Assembly: GCA_031271005.1 (NCBI GenBank)
Contig: JAISWT010000171.1
Coordinates: forward strand, 1 to 34,182
Direction: 5' to 3'
Source: Prevotellaceae bacterium
GTDB lineage: Bacteria > Bacteroidota > Bacteroidia > Bacteroidales > Paludibacteraceae
Length of the DNA: 34,182 nucleotides
Under the pieces are notes generated by a model. The model searched no databases and had not been told where the DNA came from. It saw nothing but the letters and a program-made list of their open reading frames with translations. This document shows, in pieces, positions 6,786 through 16,881 of this stretch (positions are counted from its first letter, which is position 1; every line of letters starts with the position of its first letter). The position numbers and the translations under genes are program-made.

Positions 6786-7475
6786 ATGAACATAAAACGA
6801 CATATTCCTAATGCTATAACCTGCCTTAATTTGTTTTCGGGGTGCGTTGCGGTGTGGTTGGCTTTCAACGGCGACTTTGCAGGTGCGCTGCTGGCGGTTC
6901 TTGTTGCTGCAGTTTTCGACTTTTGCGACGGACTTGCCGCGCGTTTGCTAAAAGCATATTCTGCGATGGGCAAGGAACTGGACTCGCTGGCTGATGTTAT
7001 CAGTTTTGGCTTTGCGCCCGGTGCGATGATTTTCAGCGTACTGTCAACGGCGCAAGCGCCTGAAATACTAAAATTTGCAGGATTTATAATCCCCGCGTTC
7101 TCGGCATTGAGGCTGGCAAAGTTCAACCTCGACGAGCGGCAGACAAGCTCATTCATTGGGTTACCCGTACCGGCAAATGCAATTTTTTGGGGCGGACTTG
7201 TATATGCCTTTGCCGGTTTCTTGGCAGCAAACTGGTGGTTCCTGTTGTGTTTAACTCTAATTTCAGCCTTTTTACTCGTCTGCGAAATCCCAATGTTTTC
7301 CCTCAAAGTGAAAGGATTATCGTATCGCGACAATAAAATTCAATACATTTTTATCGGCGGTTGCCTCGCGCTCCTTGCGATTTTAAGGACAAAGAGCGTG
7401 GCATTTTTTATAGTCTGGTATGTTTTATTTTCTATAGTATTGAATTTAAGTAAGAAAAAAAGGCATTTAAAATGA
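6786..7475 (+). CDS. pssA: CDP-diacylglycerol-serine O-phosphatidyltransferase
   Basis: Integral membrane enzyme that joins CDP-diacylglycerol and serine to give phosphatidylserine, the precursor of phosphatidylethanolamine. The CDP-alcohol phosphotransferase signature is complete: Asp45, Asp48, Gly49, Arg53, Gly62, Asp66 and Asp70, in FDFCDGLAAR and GKELDSLAD. Several hydrophobic segments surround it (LFSGCVAVWLAF, AGALLAVLVAAVF, and a cluster from about residue 120 to the end). I start at 6786, giving 229 residues, since the promoter occupies 6737-6768 and NIKRHIPNAITCLNLFSG is the usual opening of the family. No partner phosphatidylserine decarboxylase gene is next to it. Confidence 0.93.
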   Translation: MNIKRHIPNAITCLNLFSGCVAVWLAFNGDFAGALLAVLVAAVFDFCDGLAARLLKAYSAMGKELDSLADVISFGFAPGAMIFSVLSTAQAPEILKFAGFIIPAFSALRLAKFNLDERQTSSFIGLPVPANAIFWGGLVYAFAGFLAANWWFLLCLTLISAFLLVCEIPMFSLKVKGLSYRDNKIQYIFIGGCLALLAILRTKSVAFFIVWYVLFSIVLNLSKKKRHLK

Positions 7476-7496
7476 CGTTTTTTCAGAAAAAAAATT

Positions 7497-7504
7497 TATT
7501 TTTG
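7497..7504 (+). promoter_or_regulatory. Probable -7 box of the yitT-family gene
   Basis: TATTTTTG fits TAnnTTTG and lies 25 bases before the ATG. I see no clear -33 box. Confidence 0.45.
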
Positions 7505-7529
7505 CAAAATCTTTTTTTAAATTTCATTA

Positions 7530-8405
7530 ATGACAACAGGCAGTTATCTTAAAAAATTTTACGTCCGCGACTATCTGTACCTCACTTTCGGGCTGATGGT
7601 TTATGCTTTCGGGTTGATAGGATTTATCAAACCCGTTGGCGTGGTTACCGGCGGGTTGGTTGGAGTTGGCTTGACGGTGGAATATGCTACCAATGGCGCT
7701 ATCCCTGTGCAATATACCTATTTTGGTATCAATGTGCTACTGTTTTTGATTGCGCTGAAGATTTTGGGCTTCAAATTTCTGGCAAAAACGGTTTATGGCG
7801 TTGCCGTGCTGACGGTTTTACTTTCTGTGGCTTCAAAGATTATTTCAAAGCCTATTATTGAAGGCGAGCCGCTGATGTCGGCGCTGATAGGCGCGATTAT
7901 GTGTGGCGCAGGTATCGGGCTGGTTTTTAATGCCAATGGCAGCACAGGAGGCACAGACATTATAGTTGCCATTGTTAATAAATATAAAAATATGGCTTTC
8001 GGGCGCGTGATGTTGATGTGCGATTTTGTGATTATTACTGCCTCATACTTTGTGCAGCACGATTTTATCAGAATAATTCACGGACTGATAGTTATGGGCG
8101 TAACTACTTATACCGTTGATATGGTGATTAACGGGATGCGACAAAGCGTACAGATTTTTATTATCTCCGAAAAATTTGAGCAAATTGCCGATGCTATCAA
8201 TGCCGAAATGCATCGCGGCTGCACCCTGCTTGACGGGATGGGCTGGTACTCAAAAAAACAATCGAAGGTGATTATGGTGATGGCAAAGCGCACCGAGTCT
8301 TTGCAGATGTTTCGCCTGATAAAAGCCATTGACCCGCAGGCATTTATTTCGCAAAGCGTTGTGCGCGGCGTGTACGGAAAAGGATTTGACCTGCTGAAAA
8401 ACTGA
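7530..8405 (+). CDS. YitT-family membrane protein (DUF161 and DUF2179)
   Basis: A 291-residue inner-membrane protein. The N-terminal two thirds carry five or six hydrophobic segments, including YLYLTFGLMVYAFGLIGFI and a glycine-rich SALIGAIMCGAGIGLVF followed by the conserved NGSTGGTDIIV near residue 137. The C-terminal domain (QSVQIFIISEKFEQIADAIN to RGVYGKGFDLL) is the soluble DUF2179 part, with RGCTLLDGMGWYSKKQSKVIMVM. YitT proteins are widespread, often in several copies, and their transported substrate is unknown; I do not assign one. The gene follows pssA by 54 bases with its own -7 box and converges on ligA. Length and frame look normal. Confidence 0.9.
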   Translation: MTTGSYLKKFYVRDYLYLTFGLMVYAFGLIGFIKPVGVVTGGLVGVGLTVEYATNGAIPVQYTYFGINVLLFLIALKILGFKFLAKTVYGVAVLTVLLSVASKIISKPIIEGEPLMSALIGAIMCGAGIGLVFNANGSTGGTDIIVAIVNKYKNMAFGRVMLMCDFVIITASYFVQHDFIRIIHGLIVMGVTTYTVDMVINGMRQSVQIFIISEKFEQIADAINAEMHRGCTLLDGMGWYSKKQSKVIMVMAKRTESLQMFRLIKAIDPQAFISQSVVRGVYGKGFDLLKN

Positions 8406-8410
8406 CCACA

Positions 8411-8661
8411 TTAGTTAGTGGTTAGTTATTAGAGTTTAGAGTTTAGTTATTTTAACTACTGTTAAGGGACAAAAAATAAACAACTTTTATAAGTTATTAA
8501 TTTATTATCACTAAGTAAATTATTAAACGGATTTATAATTTGCTAATTAATAGAGATTTACAATAAATATCTTTGACATTTCATACTTAACTTAACACTA
8601 AACTCTAATATCTATACTCTAATAACTAAACTCTAAACTCTAACCACTAACCACTAACCAT
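8411..8661. repeat. Inverted pair of heptamer tracts between convergent yitT-family gene and ligA
   Basis: The tract at 8411-8452 (GTTAG and TTTAGAG units) is nearly the reverse complement of 8621-8661, starting AATAACTAAACTCTAAACTC. About 170 AT-rich bases separate them and hold no gene. Transcripts of either convergent gene could fold it into a long stem, so a bidirectional terminator role is possible. Confidence 0.65.
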
Positions 8662-8677
8662 TAAATTCCCTCTATCA

Positions 8678-11082
<2,405 letters not shown>

Positions 11083-11222
11083 ATTTCACAGAGTAACATA
11101 GAGAAAACACAGAGAGACACAGAGATTTTTTACAACTAAAAAAACTACCGCTTTGTCGGGATAAATATTGCGCTCTTTGCGGTGAAATTGTTTTTACCGC
11201 AAAGAGCACAGGAAAATAAAGT
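11083..11222 (+). repeat. ~140-bp CACAGAG/hairpin element, copy 1
   Basis: Starts with CACAGAG-type words, passes through CTACCGCTTTGTCGGGA and contains a perfect 12-bp stem, GCTCTTTGCGGT (11172-11183) with ACCGCAAAGAGC (11196-11207), loop of 12. It matches 31012-31152 with only a few differences. No convincing open frame lies in it. Confidence 0.85.
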
Positions 11223-11395
11223 TGTCAGTTGTCAGTTGTCAGTTATTAGAGTTTAGAGTTTAGAGTTTAGTTAGGAATAGGTAGAAACTTTAATCAATTA
11301 GCAATTAGCAAATCGTAATTCTCAATTCTCAATTCTCAATTCTCAATTCAAAAACATTTCTTCATTTCTTAATTTCTTCATTCCTTCATTGTCAT
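11223..11395 (+). repeat. Ordered heptamer module B
   Basis: Second module to the right of the element: CAGTTGT units, TTTAGAG array, TTAGGAATAGGTAGAAAC, CAATTAG units, CTCAATT array, CAAAAACATTTCTTCATT and CATTTCTT octamers. Two minus-strand -7-like boxes (11418-11425 and near 11466) follow before grpE, but no gene fits them. Confidence 0.85.
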
Positions 11396-11558
11396 TTGTT
11401 TCGTATTTTTTGAGGCGCAAAATTATCTGACAAAATGACATAAAAATATGCAATCAAACTTGCTGGCAAAATTATTGTTGGAGTGAGAAAAGGAATTTTT
11501 TTAAGATTAAAAATTAAGAATTATTTAGTAATTAGAAATTTATTTATTGAAAATAATT

Positions 11559-12176
11559 ATGAGCAAGCGTCATAAACTTCATAAACTTCACAAACAGAAC
11601 AATTTAGGACAAAATATGCAGGAAACAGACAATATTGAACAGCCGACAGAAAACTTTTCTTCGCAACCGGAAGCAACTCATGAGACAGCGCCTTTGGAGC
11701 AGGAAATACCTGTAGAGGCAGATGAGAAGGCGGAAAAAGACCTCACAGAAGAATTGAACGACCTGAAAGACAGCAATTTACGGCTTTTAGCGGAATTTGA
11801 TAATTTCCGCAAACGCACATCGAAGGAAAAAGCGGAATTGATTAAAACTGCCGCCTCTGCTGTGCTTGTAGAAATGCTGCCACTTATTGACGACTTTGAG
11901 CGTGCGCGGCAGTCGCTCGAAACTACAAATGACATTTTGGCAGTAAAAGAAGGTGTTGATTTGATTTATCAAAAATTTGTTAAATTTCTCACACAAAGCG
12001 GGATAAAAGAAATTCCCACTGAAAACGAGGATTTTAACACTGAATTTCACGAGGCAGTAACGCTATTCCCCGCACCTGCACCCGAACAAAAAGGGAAAAT
12101 AATAGACTGTATATCAAAAGGTTACACGCTCAACGACAAAGTTATTCGCTTTGCAAAAGTTATTGTAGGGGAATAG
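11559..12176 (+). CDS. grpE: GrpE, nucleotide exchange factor of DnaK
   Basis: Cytosolic co-chaperone that releases ADP from DnaK. The protein has the GrpE plan: a low-complexity acidic N-terminus (about 1-65), a long coiled-coil helix (EKDLTEELNDLKDSNLRLLAEFDNFRKRTSKEKAEL) and a C-terminal beta domain ending NDKVIRFAKVIVGE. I choose the ATG at 11559 (205 residues) over the TTG four codons earlier; a later ATG at MQETDN is also possible because the first 20 residues (HKLHKLHKQ) are unusual. It lies 190 bases before dnaJ on the same strand, the usual grpE-dnaJ order of Bacteroidota. No CIRCE-type operator is visible. Confidence 0.93.
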   Translation: MSKRHKLHKLHKQNNLGQNMQETDNIEQPTENFSSQPEATHETAPLEQEIPVEADEKAEKDLTEELNDLKDSNLRLLAEFDNFRKRTSKEKAELIKTAASAVLVEMLPLIDDFERARQSLETTNDILAVKEGVDLIYQKFVKFLTQSGIKEIPTENEDFNTEFHEAVTLFPAPAPEQKGKIIDCISKGYTLNDKVIRFAKVIVGE

Positions 12177-12184
12177 GCAGATTA

Positions 12185-12240
12185 CCAATTAATAATTTAA
12201 CAATTAACAATTAACAATTAATAATTAACAATTAATAATT
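12185..12240 (+). repeat. AATTAACA/AATTAATA tandem repeat between grpE and dnaJ
   Basis: A short run of CAATTAA and AATTAATA units of period 7-8 follows the grpE stop. The rest of the 190-base gap is AT-rich and holds the inverted repeat described next. Confidence 0.7.
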
Positions 12241-12277
12241 TTAGGGGCAATTTTTACGGTTGTCCGGAAAATTTAGA

Positions 12278-12358
12278 AATTTAAAGATTTAAAATTAATT
12301 ATTTGTGAGATTATAAGATTTAATTTTCAAATTTATTTAATAGTTAAATCTTTAAATT
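12278..12358 (+). promoter_or_regulatory. 15-bp inverted repeat in the dnaJ leader
   Basis: AATTTAAAGATTTAA (12278-12292) and TTAAATCTTTAAATT (12344-12358) are perfect reverse complements, 51 bases apart. The right arm ends eight bases before the dnaJ ATG. A stem of 13 A-U and two G-C pairs there could mask the initiation region at low temperature. Regulation is inferred; only the symmetry is seen. Confidence 0.5.
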
Positions 12359-12366
12359 GAAATAAT

Positions 12367-13536
12367 ATGGCAACAAAAAGAGATTATTACGAGATATTAG
12401 AGGTTGCAAAAAGCGCAACCCCTGATGAAATCAAGAAGGCGTATCGCAAAAAGGCGATTCAGTATCATCCTGACAAGAATCCGGGCGACAAAGCCGCTGA
12501 GGAGAAGTTTAAAGAAGCCGCCGAAGCATACGAAGTGCTTGGCGACCCTCAGAAGCGCGAGCGTTACAACCAGTTTGGGCATGCCGGCGTAGGCGGTTCG
12601 GGTGGCTTCGGGGGAGGCGGAATGACCGTAGAGGATATATTCACGCATTTTGGAGACATCATAGGCGACATATTCACCGGCGGCAGAGCCGGCAGATTTG
12701 GCGGTTTCACCGGCAACTTTGGGCAGAGTGAACAGCGACAAAGGCGAGGAACGGATTTGCGCGTAAAGGTAAAACTCAATCTCAAAGAAATTGCCGACGG
12801 TGTGGAGAAAAAAATCAAGGTGCGAAAATATGTTGCCTGCAAATATTGCAGTGGTACGGGCGCAGACGGCGATGCTTCCTCAAGCATGGAGACCTGTAAA
12901 AACTGCAAAGGTAGCGGCGTGGTTACACACATGCAGCGTACAATTATAGGCACGATGCAAACCAGAACCGAGTGTCCGGTATGTAACGGCGACGGTAAAA
13001 TTATCAGGAAAAAATGTCCGCACTGCTACGGCGAAGGCGTTGTGCAGGATGACGAAATCATCGCTTTGAAAATCCCGGCTGGCGTAATGAACGGAATGCA
13101 ACTGTCCATGAGCGGAAAAGGCAATGCCGCAAGACGCGGCGGCGTAAACGGCAACTTGTTTATTTTGGTGGAAGAGGAAGAACATCCTGAACTGATTCGA
13201 GACGAGAACGACCTGATTTACAACCTGTTACTATCCGTACCGGAAGCCACTCTGGGCGGCTCTACCGAAGTCCCCACAGTAGACGGACGCGCAAAAGTTA
13301 CTATCGAAGCAGGCACACAGCCCGGAAAGGTGCTGCGCCTGCGCGGAAAAGGACTGCCTTCTTTGAATGGGTACGGAAAAGGCGATTTGTTAATAAATAT
13401 AGGCATATATATACCCGAAAAACTAAATCGGGACGAGAAAAAACTCTTTGAACAACTTGCTGACTCTGATAATGTTAAACCGAATAAGGCTGCGGCAAAT
13501 AATTTCTTTGCACATTTTCGCAATCTATTCAGATGA
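12367..13536 (+). CDS. dnaJ: DnaJ, Hsp40 co-chaperone
   Basis: Co-chaperone that delivers unfolded proteins to DnaK and stimulates its ATPase. The 389-residue type I protein has the J domain with HPD at residues 34-36, a Gly/Phe-rich linker ([12 protein letters not shown] and [12 protein letters not shown]), a zinc region with all four CxxCxGxG repeats ([32 protein letters not shown], from about residue 157), and the C-terminal substrate and dimer domains ([36 protein letters not shown]). It is downstream of grpE, and the AU-rich inverted repeat in the leader may control its translation. It is followed directly by CAATTAG heptamers. Confidence 0.97.
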   Translation: MATKRDYYEILEVAKSATPDEIKKAYRKKAIQYHPDKNPGDKAAEEKFKEAAEAYEVLGDPQKRERYNQFGHAGVGGSGGFGGGGMTVEDIFTHFGDIIGDIFTGGRAGRFGGFTGNFGQSEQRQRRGTDLRVKVKLNLKEIADGVEKKIKVRKYVACKYCSGTGADGDASSSMETCKNCKGSGVVTHMQRTIIGTMQTRTECPVCNGDGKIIRKKCPHCYGEGVVQDDEIIALKIPAGVMNGMQLSMSGKGNAARRGGVNGNLFILVEEEEHPELIRDENDLIYNLLLSVPEATLGGSTEVPTVDGRAKVTIEAGTQPGKVLRLRGKGLPSLNGYGKGDLLINIGIYIPEKLNRDEKKLFEQLADSDNVKPNKAAANNFFAHFRNLFR

Positions 13537-13540
13537 AAAT

Positions 13541-13655
13541 TCAAAGCAATTAGCAATTAGCAATTAGCAATTTTCTTAATTCCTTAATTATTAACCACTA
13601 ACAATTAACCACTAACCACTAACCACTAACCACTAACCACTAACCATTAGCCACT
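13541..13655 (+). repeat. Heptamer module between dnaJ and the glycosyltransferase
   Basis: CAATTAG units, TTCTTAATT units and a run of AACCACT heptamers follow each other up to three bases before the glycosyltransferase start, in the same order as in the larger modules. Confidence 0.85.
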
Positions 13656-13658
13656 ATA

Positions 13659-14957
13659 ATGAAACGTGTTCTTATAATAACATATTATTGGGCGCCTTCG
13701 GGCGGGTCGGGCGTGCAACGGTGGGTAAAGATGGTGAAATATTTACCACAGTTCAATTGGCAACCTGTGGTTTATACCCCTCAGAACCCCGAATTTCCTT
13801 CTATTGACCACTCGTTGGAACAGGACTTGCCCGAAGATATTGAAGTTATAAAAACTCATATTTGGGAACCATATAATATTTACCGCAACCTTTTTGGGAA
13901 AAAAGGTGAAACGATTAGCGCGGGTTTTATTTCCGAGAACAAAAAATCGGGCTGGAAAGAGCGGTTGAGTATCCGGATTAGAGGCAACTTCCTTATACCC
14001 GACCCGCGCAGGTTTTGGGTGCGACCTTCTGTGAAATTCCTTTCTAAATATCTGAAAACCAATAAGATAGATGCAATAATAACAACAGGACCGCCACATT
14101 CCATGCACCTGATTGGGTTAGGGCTGAAAAAGCGTTTCCCAAACTTGACTTGGATTGCGGATTTCCGCGACCCGTGGACAAATATTGATTTCTATAAAGA
14201 CTTGAAATTAAGCAAATTAGCAGATATAATTCATCATATAAAAGAAAAAAATGTTGCCGAAAATGCCGATAGCATCGTAGTGGTTTCCAATGATATGATA
14301 AATGACTTTGCAGCGATGCAAACCAAAGGTATTGCGCTCATTACCAATGGTTTCGATAGCGATGATTTTCCAAAATCACCTGCGACTGCCGACAGCAAAT
14401 TTTCGCTTGTTCACACAGGCTTGCTCAGTGCAGCACGCAATCCGCTGACATTGTGGCAGGTTCTGGGACAATTATGTGCAGAAAATTCTGATTTCAGGCA
14501 GGATTTGGAAATAAAACTTATTGGAAAAACGGACTTCTCGGTGTTGGAAAAGATTCGCGAAAACGCTTTGCAGCACAATTTGACAACAGTTGATTACCTT
14601 ACTCACGCCGAAGCAATAGCCGCACAGCAAACAGCACAGGTTTTGTTGCTTCTGATTAACAATTCGGCAAATGTAGCAGGCATTTTGACAGGAAAACTAT
14701 ACGAATATCTCGCCGCACGCCGCCCGATTTTGGCAATCGGCGCGAGCAAAAGCAATGTTGCCGACATTTTGCAACAAACACGTGCAGGCAAAATCGCAGA
14801 CTTCGATGATTTTGAAACCACGAAAAAAAACGTTCTCGAATTTTATAATCAATTTAAAACCAATGCTTTAGACCTCCCAAAAAATTCAATTGAGCAATAT
14901 TCGCGCCGCAATTTAGCCGGCAAATATGCCGAATTGCTGAACGTGGTTAGTGGTTAG
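13659..14957 (+). CDS. GT4-like glycosyltransferase
   Basis: A 432-residue putative GT-B glycosyltransferase for surface or lipid-linked sugars. The N-terminal acceptor half opens with KRVLIITYYWAPSGGSGVQRW, a glycine-rich first loop typical of GT4-like enzymes, and continues with TTGPPHSMHLIGL and WIADFRDPW. The C-terminal donor half includes SLVHTGLL, GILTGKLYEYLAARRPILAIG with the conserved Glu of the KxxEY segment, then NVADILQQTRAG. No signal peptide is seen. Donor and acceptor cannot be told from sequence, and no polysaccharide cluster surrounds it. The leader is all AACCACT repeat. The last codons (VVSG and stop) are written by GGTTAGT heptamers, so the repeat array has reached into the coding end. 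Confidence 0.85.
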   Translation: MKRVLIITYYWAPSGGSGVQRWVKMVKYLPQFNWQPVVYTPQNPEFPSIDHSLEQDLPEDIEVIKTHIWEPYNIYRNLFGKKGETISAGFISENKKSGWKERLSIRIRGNFLIPDPRRFWVRPSVKFLSKYLKTNKIDAIITTGPPHSMHLIGLGLKKRFPNLTWIADFRDPWTNIDFYKDLKLSKLADIIHHIKEKNVAENADSIVVVSNDMINDFAAMQTKGIALITNGFDSDDFPKSPATADSKFSLVHTGLLSAARNPLTLWQVLGQLCAENSDFRQDLEIKLIGKTDFSVLEKIRENALQHNLTTVDYLTHAEAIAAQQTAQVLLLLINNSANVAGILTGKLYEYLAARRPILAIGASKSNVADILQQTRAGKIADFDDFETTKKNVLEFYNQFKTNALDLPKNSIEQYSRRNLAGKYAELLNVVSG

Positions 14958-15215
14958 TGGTTAGTTATTAGTGGTTAATTGTTAGTGGTTAATTGTTAGT
15001 GGTTAATTGTTAGTGGTTAGAGTTTAGAGTTTAGAGTTTAGTTAGGAATTGTTAGAAACTTTAATCAATTAGCAATTAGCAATTAGCGATTAGCAAATCA
15101 TAATTCGTAATTTTTAATTCGTGATTGAATATAATTTCTTCATTTCTTCATTCCTTCATTTCTTCATTCCTTCATTTCTTCATTTCTTCATTGCTAATTG
15201 CTAATTGCTAATTGT
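14943..15215 (+). repeat. Ordered heptamer/octamer module C
   Basis: GGTTAGT/GTTAATT units, TTTAGAG array, TTAGGAATTGTTAGAAAC, CAATTAG units, CATTTCTT octamers and AATTGCT units fill the gap between the convergent glycosyltransferase and xylA genes. No other feature is visible. Confidence 0.85.
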
Positions 15216-15226
15216 TGAAGACTGAA

Positions 15227-16543
15227 TTAAATATACATATTTACAATACTTTCGTACAGTTCCTGTTTGCCGCTAATTTGCGCGGGCTCGCTGTTGGATT
15301 TAGCGCAGGCAACAAGGTCTTCGAGCGACAGTTTTCCCTCGTCAAATTCCTTGCCCTTTCCACTTTCGAAGGATGCGTACCTTTCTGTCAGCATCTTTTT
15401 GTATGGCGACTGCTCAAGAATTGCGGCGGCAGTTTCCAGTGCGCGTGCAAAAGCGTCCATCCCCGCAATATGCGCGATGAAAATATCTTCGAGGTCGGTA
15501 GAGTTGCGGCGCGTTTTAGCGTCAAAGTTCGTGCCTCCGCCCTGCAAGCCGCCATGCTGCAAAATAACGAGCATTGCCTGCGTAAGTTCATAAACGTCAA
15601 TGGGAAACTGGTCGGTGTCCCATCCGTTCTGGTAGTCGCCGCGGTTAGCATCAATTGAGCCGAGCATATCCGCATCGGCGGCGCATTGAAGGTCGTGTTC
15701 AAAAGTGTGTCCTGCCAAAGTTGCGTGATTAACTTCGATGTTCAGTTTGAAATCCCTGTCAAGTCCATGCGCCCGCAGAAACCCGATAACTGTCTCAGCA
15801 TCAACATCATATTGATGTTTTGTTGGCTCCATTGGTTTGGGTTCAATCAGGAAATTGCCTTTGAAGCCTTTTGCGCGGGCATAATCGCGGGCAGCGGTCA
15901 GAAATTTCGCCAAATGTTCTTTTTCCATTTTCATATTTGTATTCAGCAATGAGGAATAGCCCTCGCGACCGCCCCAGAAGACGTAATTTTCGCCACCGAG
16001 TTCTATTGTAGCGTCAATCGCGTTTTTCACCTGCACTGCCGCACGCGCCACCACATCAAAGTTAGGATTTGTTGACGCGCCATTCATATAACGCTTGTGG
16101 CTGAATACATTAGCCGTTCCCCAAAGCAGTTTGATGCCCGTAGCCGCTTGCTTTTGCTTTGCGTAAGCAACAATCGCTTTCATATTTGCCTCATATTGAG
16201 CAATATCGTTACTGTCGTCAATTAAGTCAACGTCGTGAAAGCAATAGTACTCAATGCCGCATTTTTGCATAAACTCAAAACCCGCGTCCAATTTGTTTTT
16301 GGCGCGTTCAAGCGCTGTGCCGCCTTCGTTCCACGGGAATGTTTTTGTGCCGGGACCGAACGGGTCGCCGCCTTCGGCACAAAGCGTGTGCCACCACGCC
16401 ACCGAAAACTTAAACCAGTCCTTCATTTTACGACCATATACTGACTTCTCGGCATCGTAGTACCGAAACGCAAGAGGATTTTTGCTGCTTTTACCCTCAA
16501 ATTTTACTTTCCCAACCATCGGGAAAAATTCTTTGTTTGACAT
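15227..16543 (-). CDS. xylA: Xylose isomerase
   Basis: Converts D-xylose to D-xylulose in the cytosol; a metal-dependent TIM barrel. At 438 residues it belongs to the longer class II enzymes. Visible active-site parts are CFHDVDL with His103 and Asp106, FWGGREGY at 189-196, [16 protein letters not shown] with a metal-binding Glu, [17 protein letters not shown] and [19 protein letters not shown]. It is the third gene of a minus-strand unit: GH10 xylanase, xylB, xylA. The 338-base gap from xylB is long for one operon and contains about 13 octamer repeats, so separate promoters or processing are possible. I see no clear -33/-7 pair before it. Confidence 0.96.
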   Translation of the reverse strand: MSNKEFFPMVGKVKFEGKSSKNPLAFRYYDAEKSVYGRKMKDWFKFSVAWWHTLCAEGGDPFGPGTKTFPWNEGGTALERAKNKLDAGFEFMQKCGIEYYCFHDVDLIDDSNDIAQYEANMKAIVAYAKQKQAATGIKLLWGTANVFSHKRYMNGASTNPNFDVVARAAVQVKNAIDATIELGGENYVFWGGREGYSSLLNTNMKMEKEHLAKFLTAARDYARAKGFKGNFLIEPKPMEPTKHQYDVDAETVIGFLRAHGLDRDFKLNIEVNHATLAGHTFEHDLQCAADADMLGSIDANRGDYQNGWDTDQFPIDVYELTQAMLVILQHGGLQGGGTNFDAKTRRNSTDLEDIFIAHIAGMDAFARALETAAAILEQSPYKKMLTERYASFESGKGKEFDEGKLSLEDLVACAKSNSEPAQISGKQELYESIVNMYI

Positions 16544-16773
16544 ATTTTTTTAGATTTTTTTTTTGACACAAAATAAATCAATTAAACGTAAGAACTTCTT
16601 TAAAAATCTGATTTTTTCCTAAATGCAAGTCCCGCAACAGAAAAACAATTTTTAAGAAATATCTGTAATAGTTAAAAGAATTGTGTCGGATTATTTTTAT
16701 TTAATATCTTATTTATTTAAATTAATAATAATAATTAATAATTTCTTAATTCATTCATTTCTTCATTTCTTCA
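16544..16773. other. AT-rich xylA leader region without recognised gene
   Basis: About 230 bases between xylA and the octamer array. It is very AT-rich with long T runs near 16545-16565. I see no open frame worth naming and no well-formed promoter. Confidence 0.5.
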
Positions 16774-16881
16774 TTTCTTAATTTCTTAATTTCTTAATTT
16801 CTTAATTTCTTAATTTCTTAATTTCTTAATTTCTTAATTTCTTAATTTCTTAATTTCTTAATTTCTTAATTTCTTAATTTC
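16774..16881. repeat. Octamer array TTTCTTAA, about 13 copies
   Basis: An almost pure tandem array of the octamer TTTCTTAA runs up to the xylB stop codon. It is preceded by a few CATTTCTT variants from about 16751. It is the longest uniform array in the window and lies within the transcribed gap between xylB and xylA. Confidence 0.95.

Noticed and set aside
11160-11210. Hairpin in the ~140-bp element as an intrinsic terminator
   Set aside because: The T run lies in the loop and not after the stem, and no gene ends just before it; it is better described as part of a repeated element.
11418-11473. Minus-strand promoter boxes (CAAAATTA) upstream of grpE
   Set aside because: No correctly spaced -33 box and no minus-strand gene between here and ligA, which has its own promoter.
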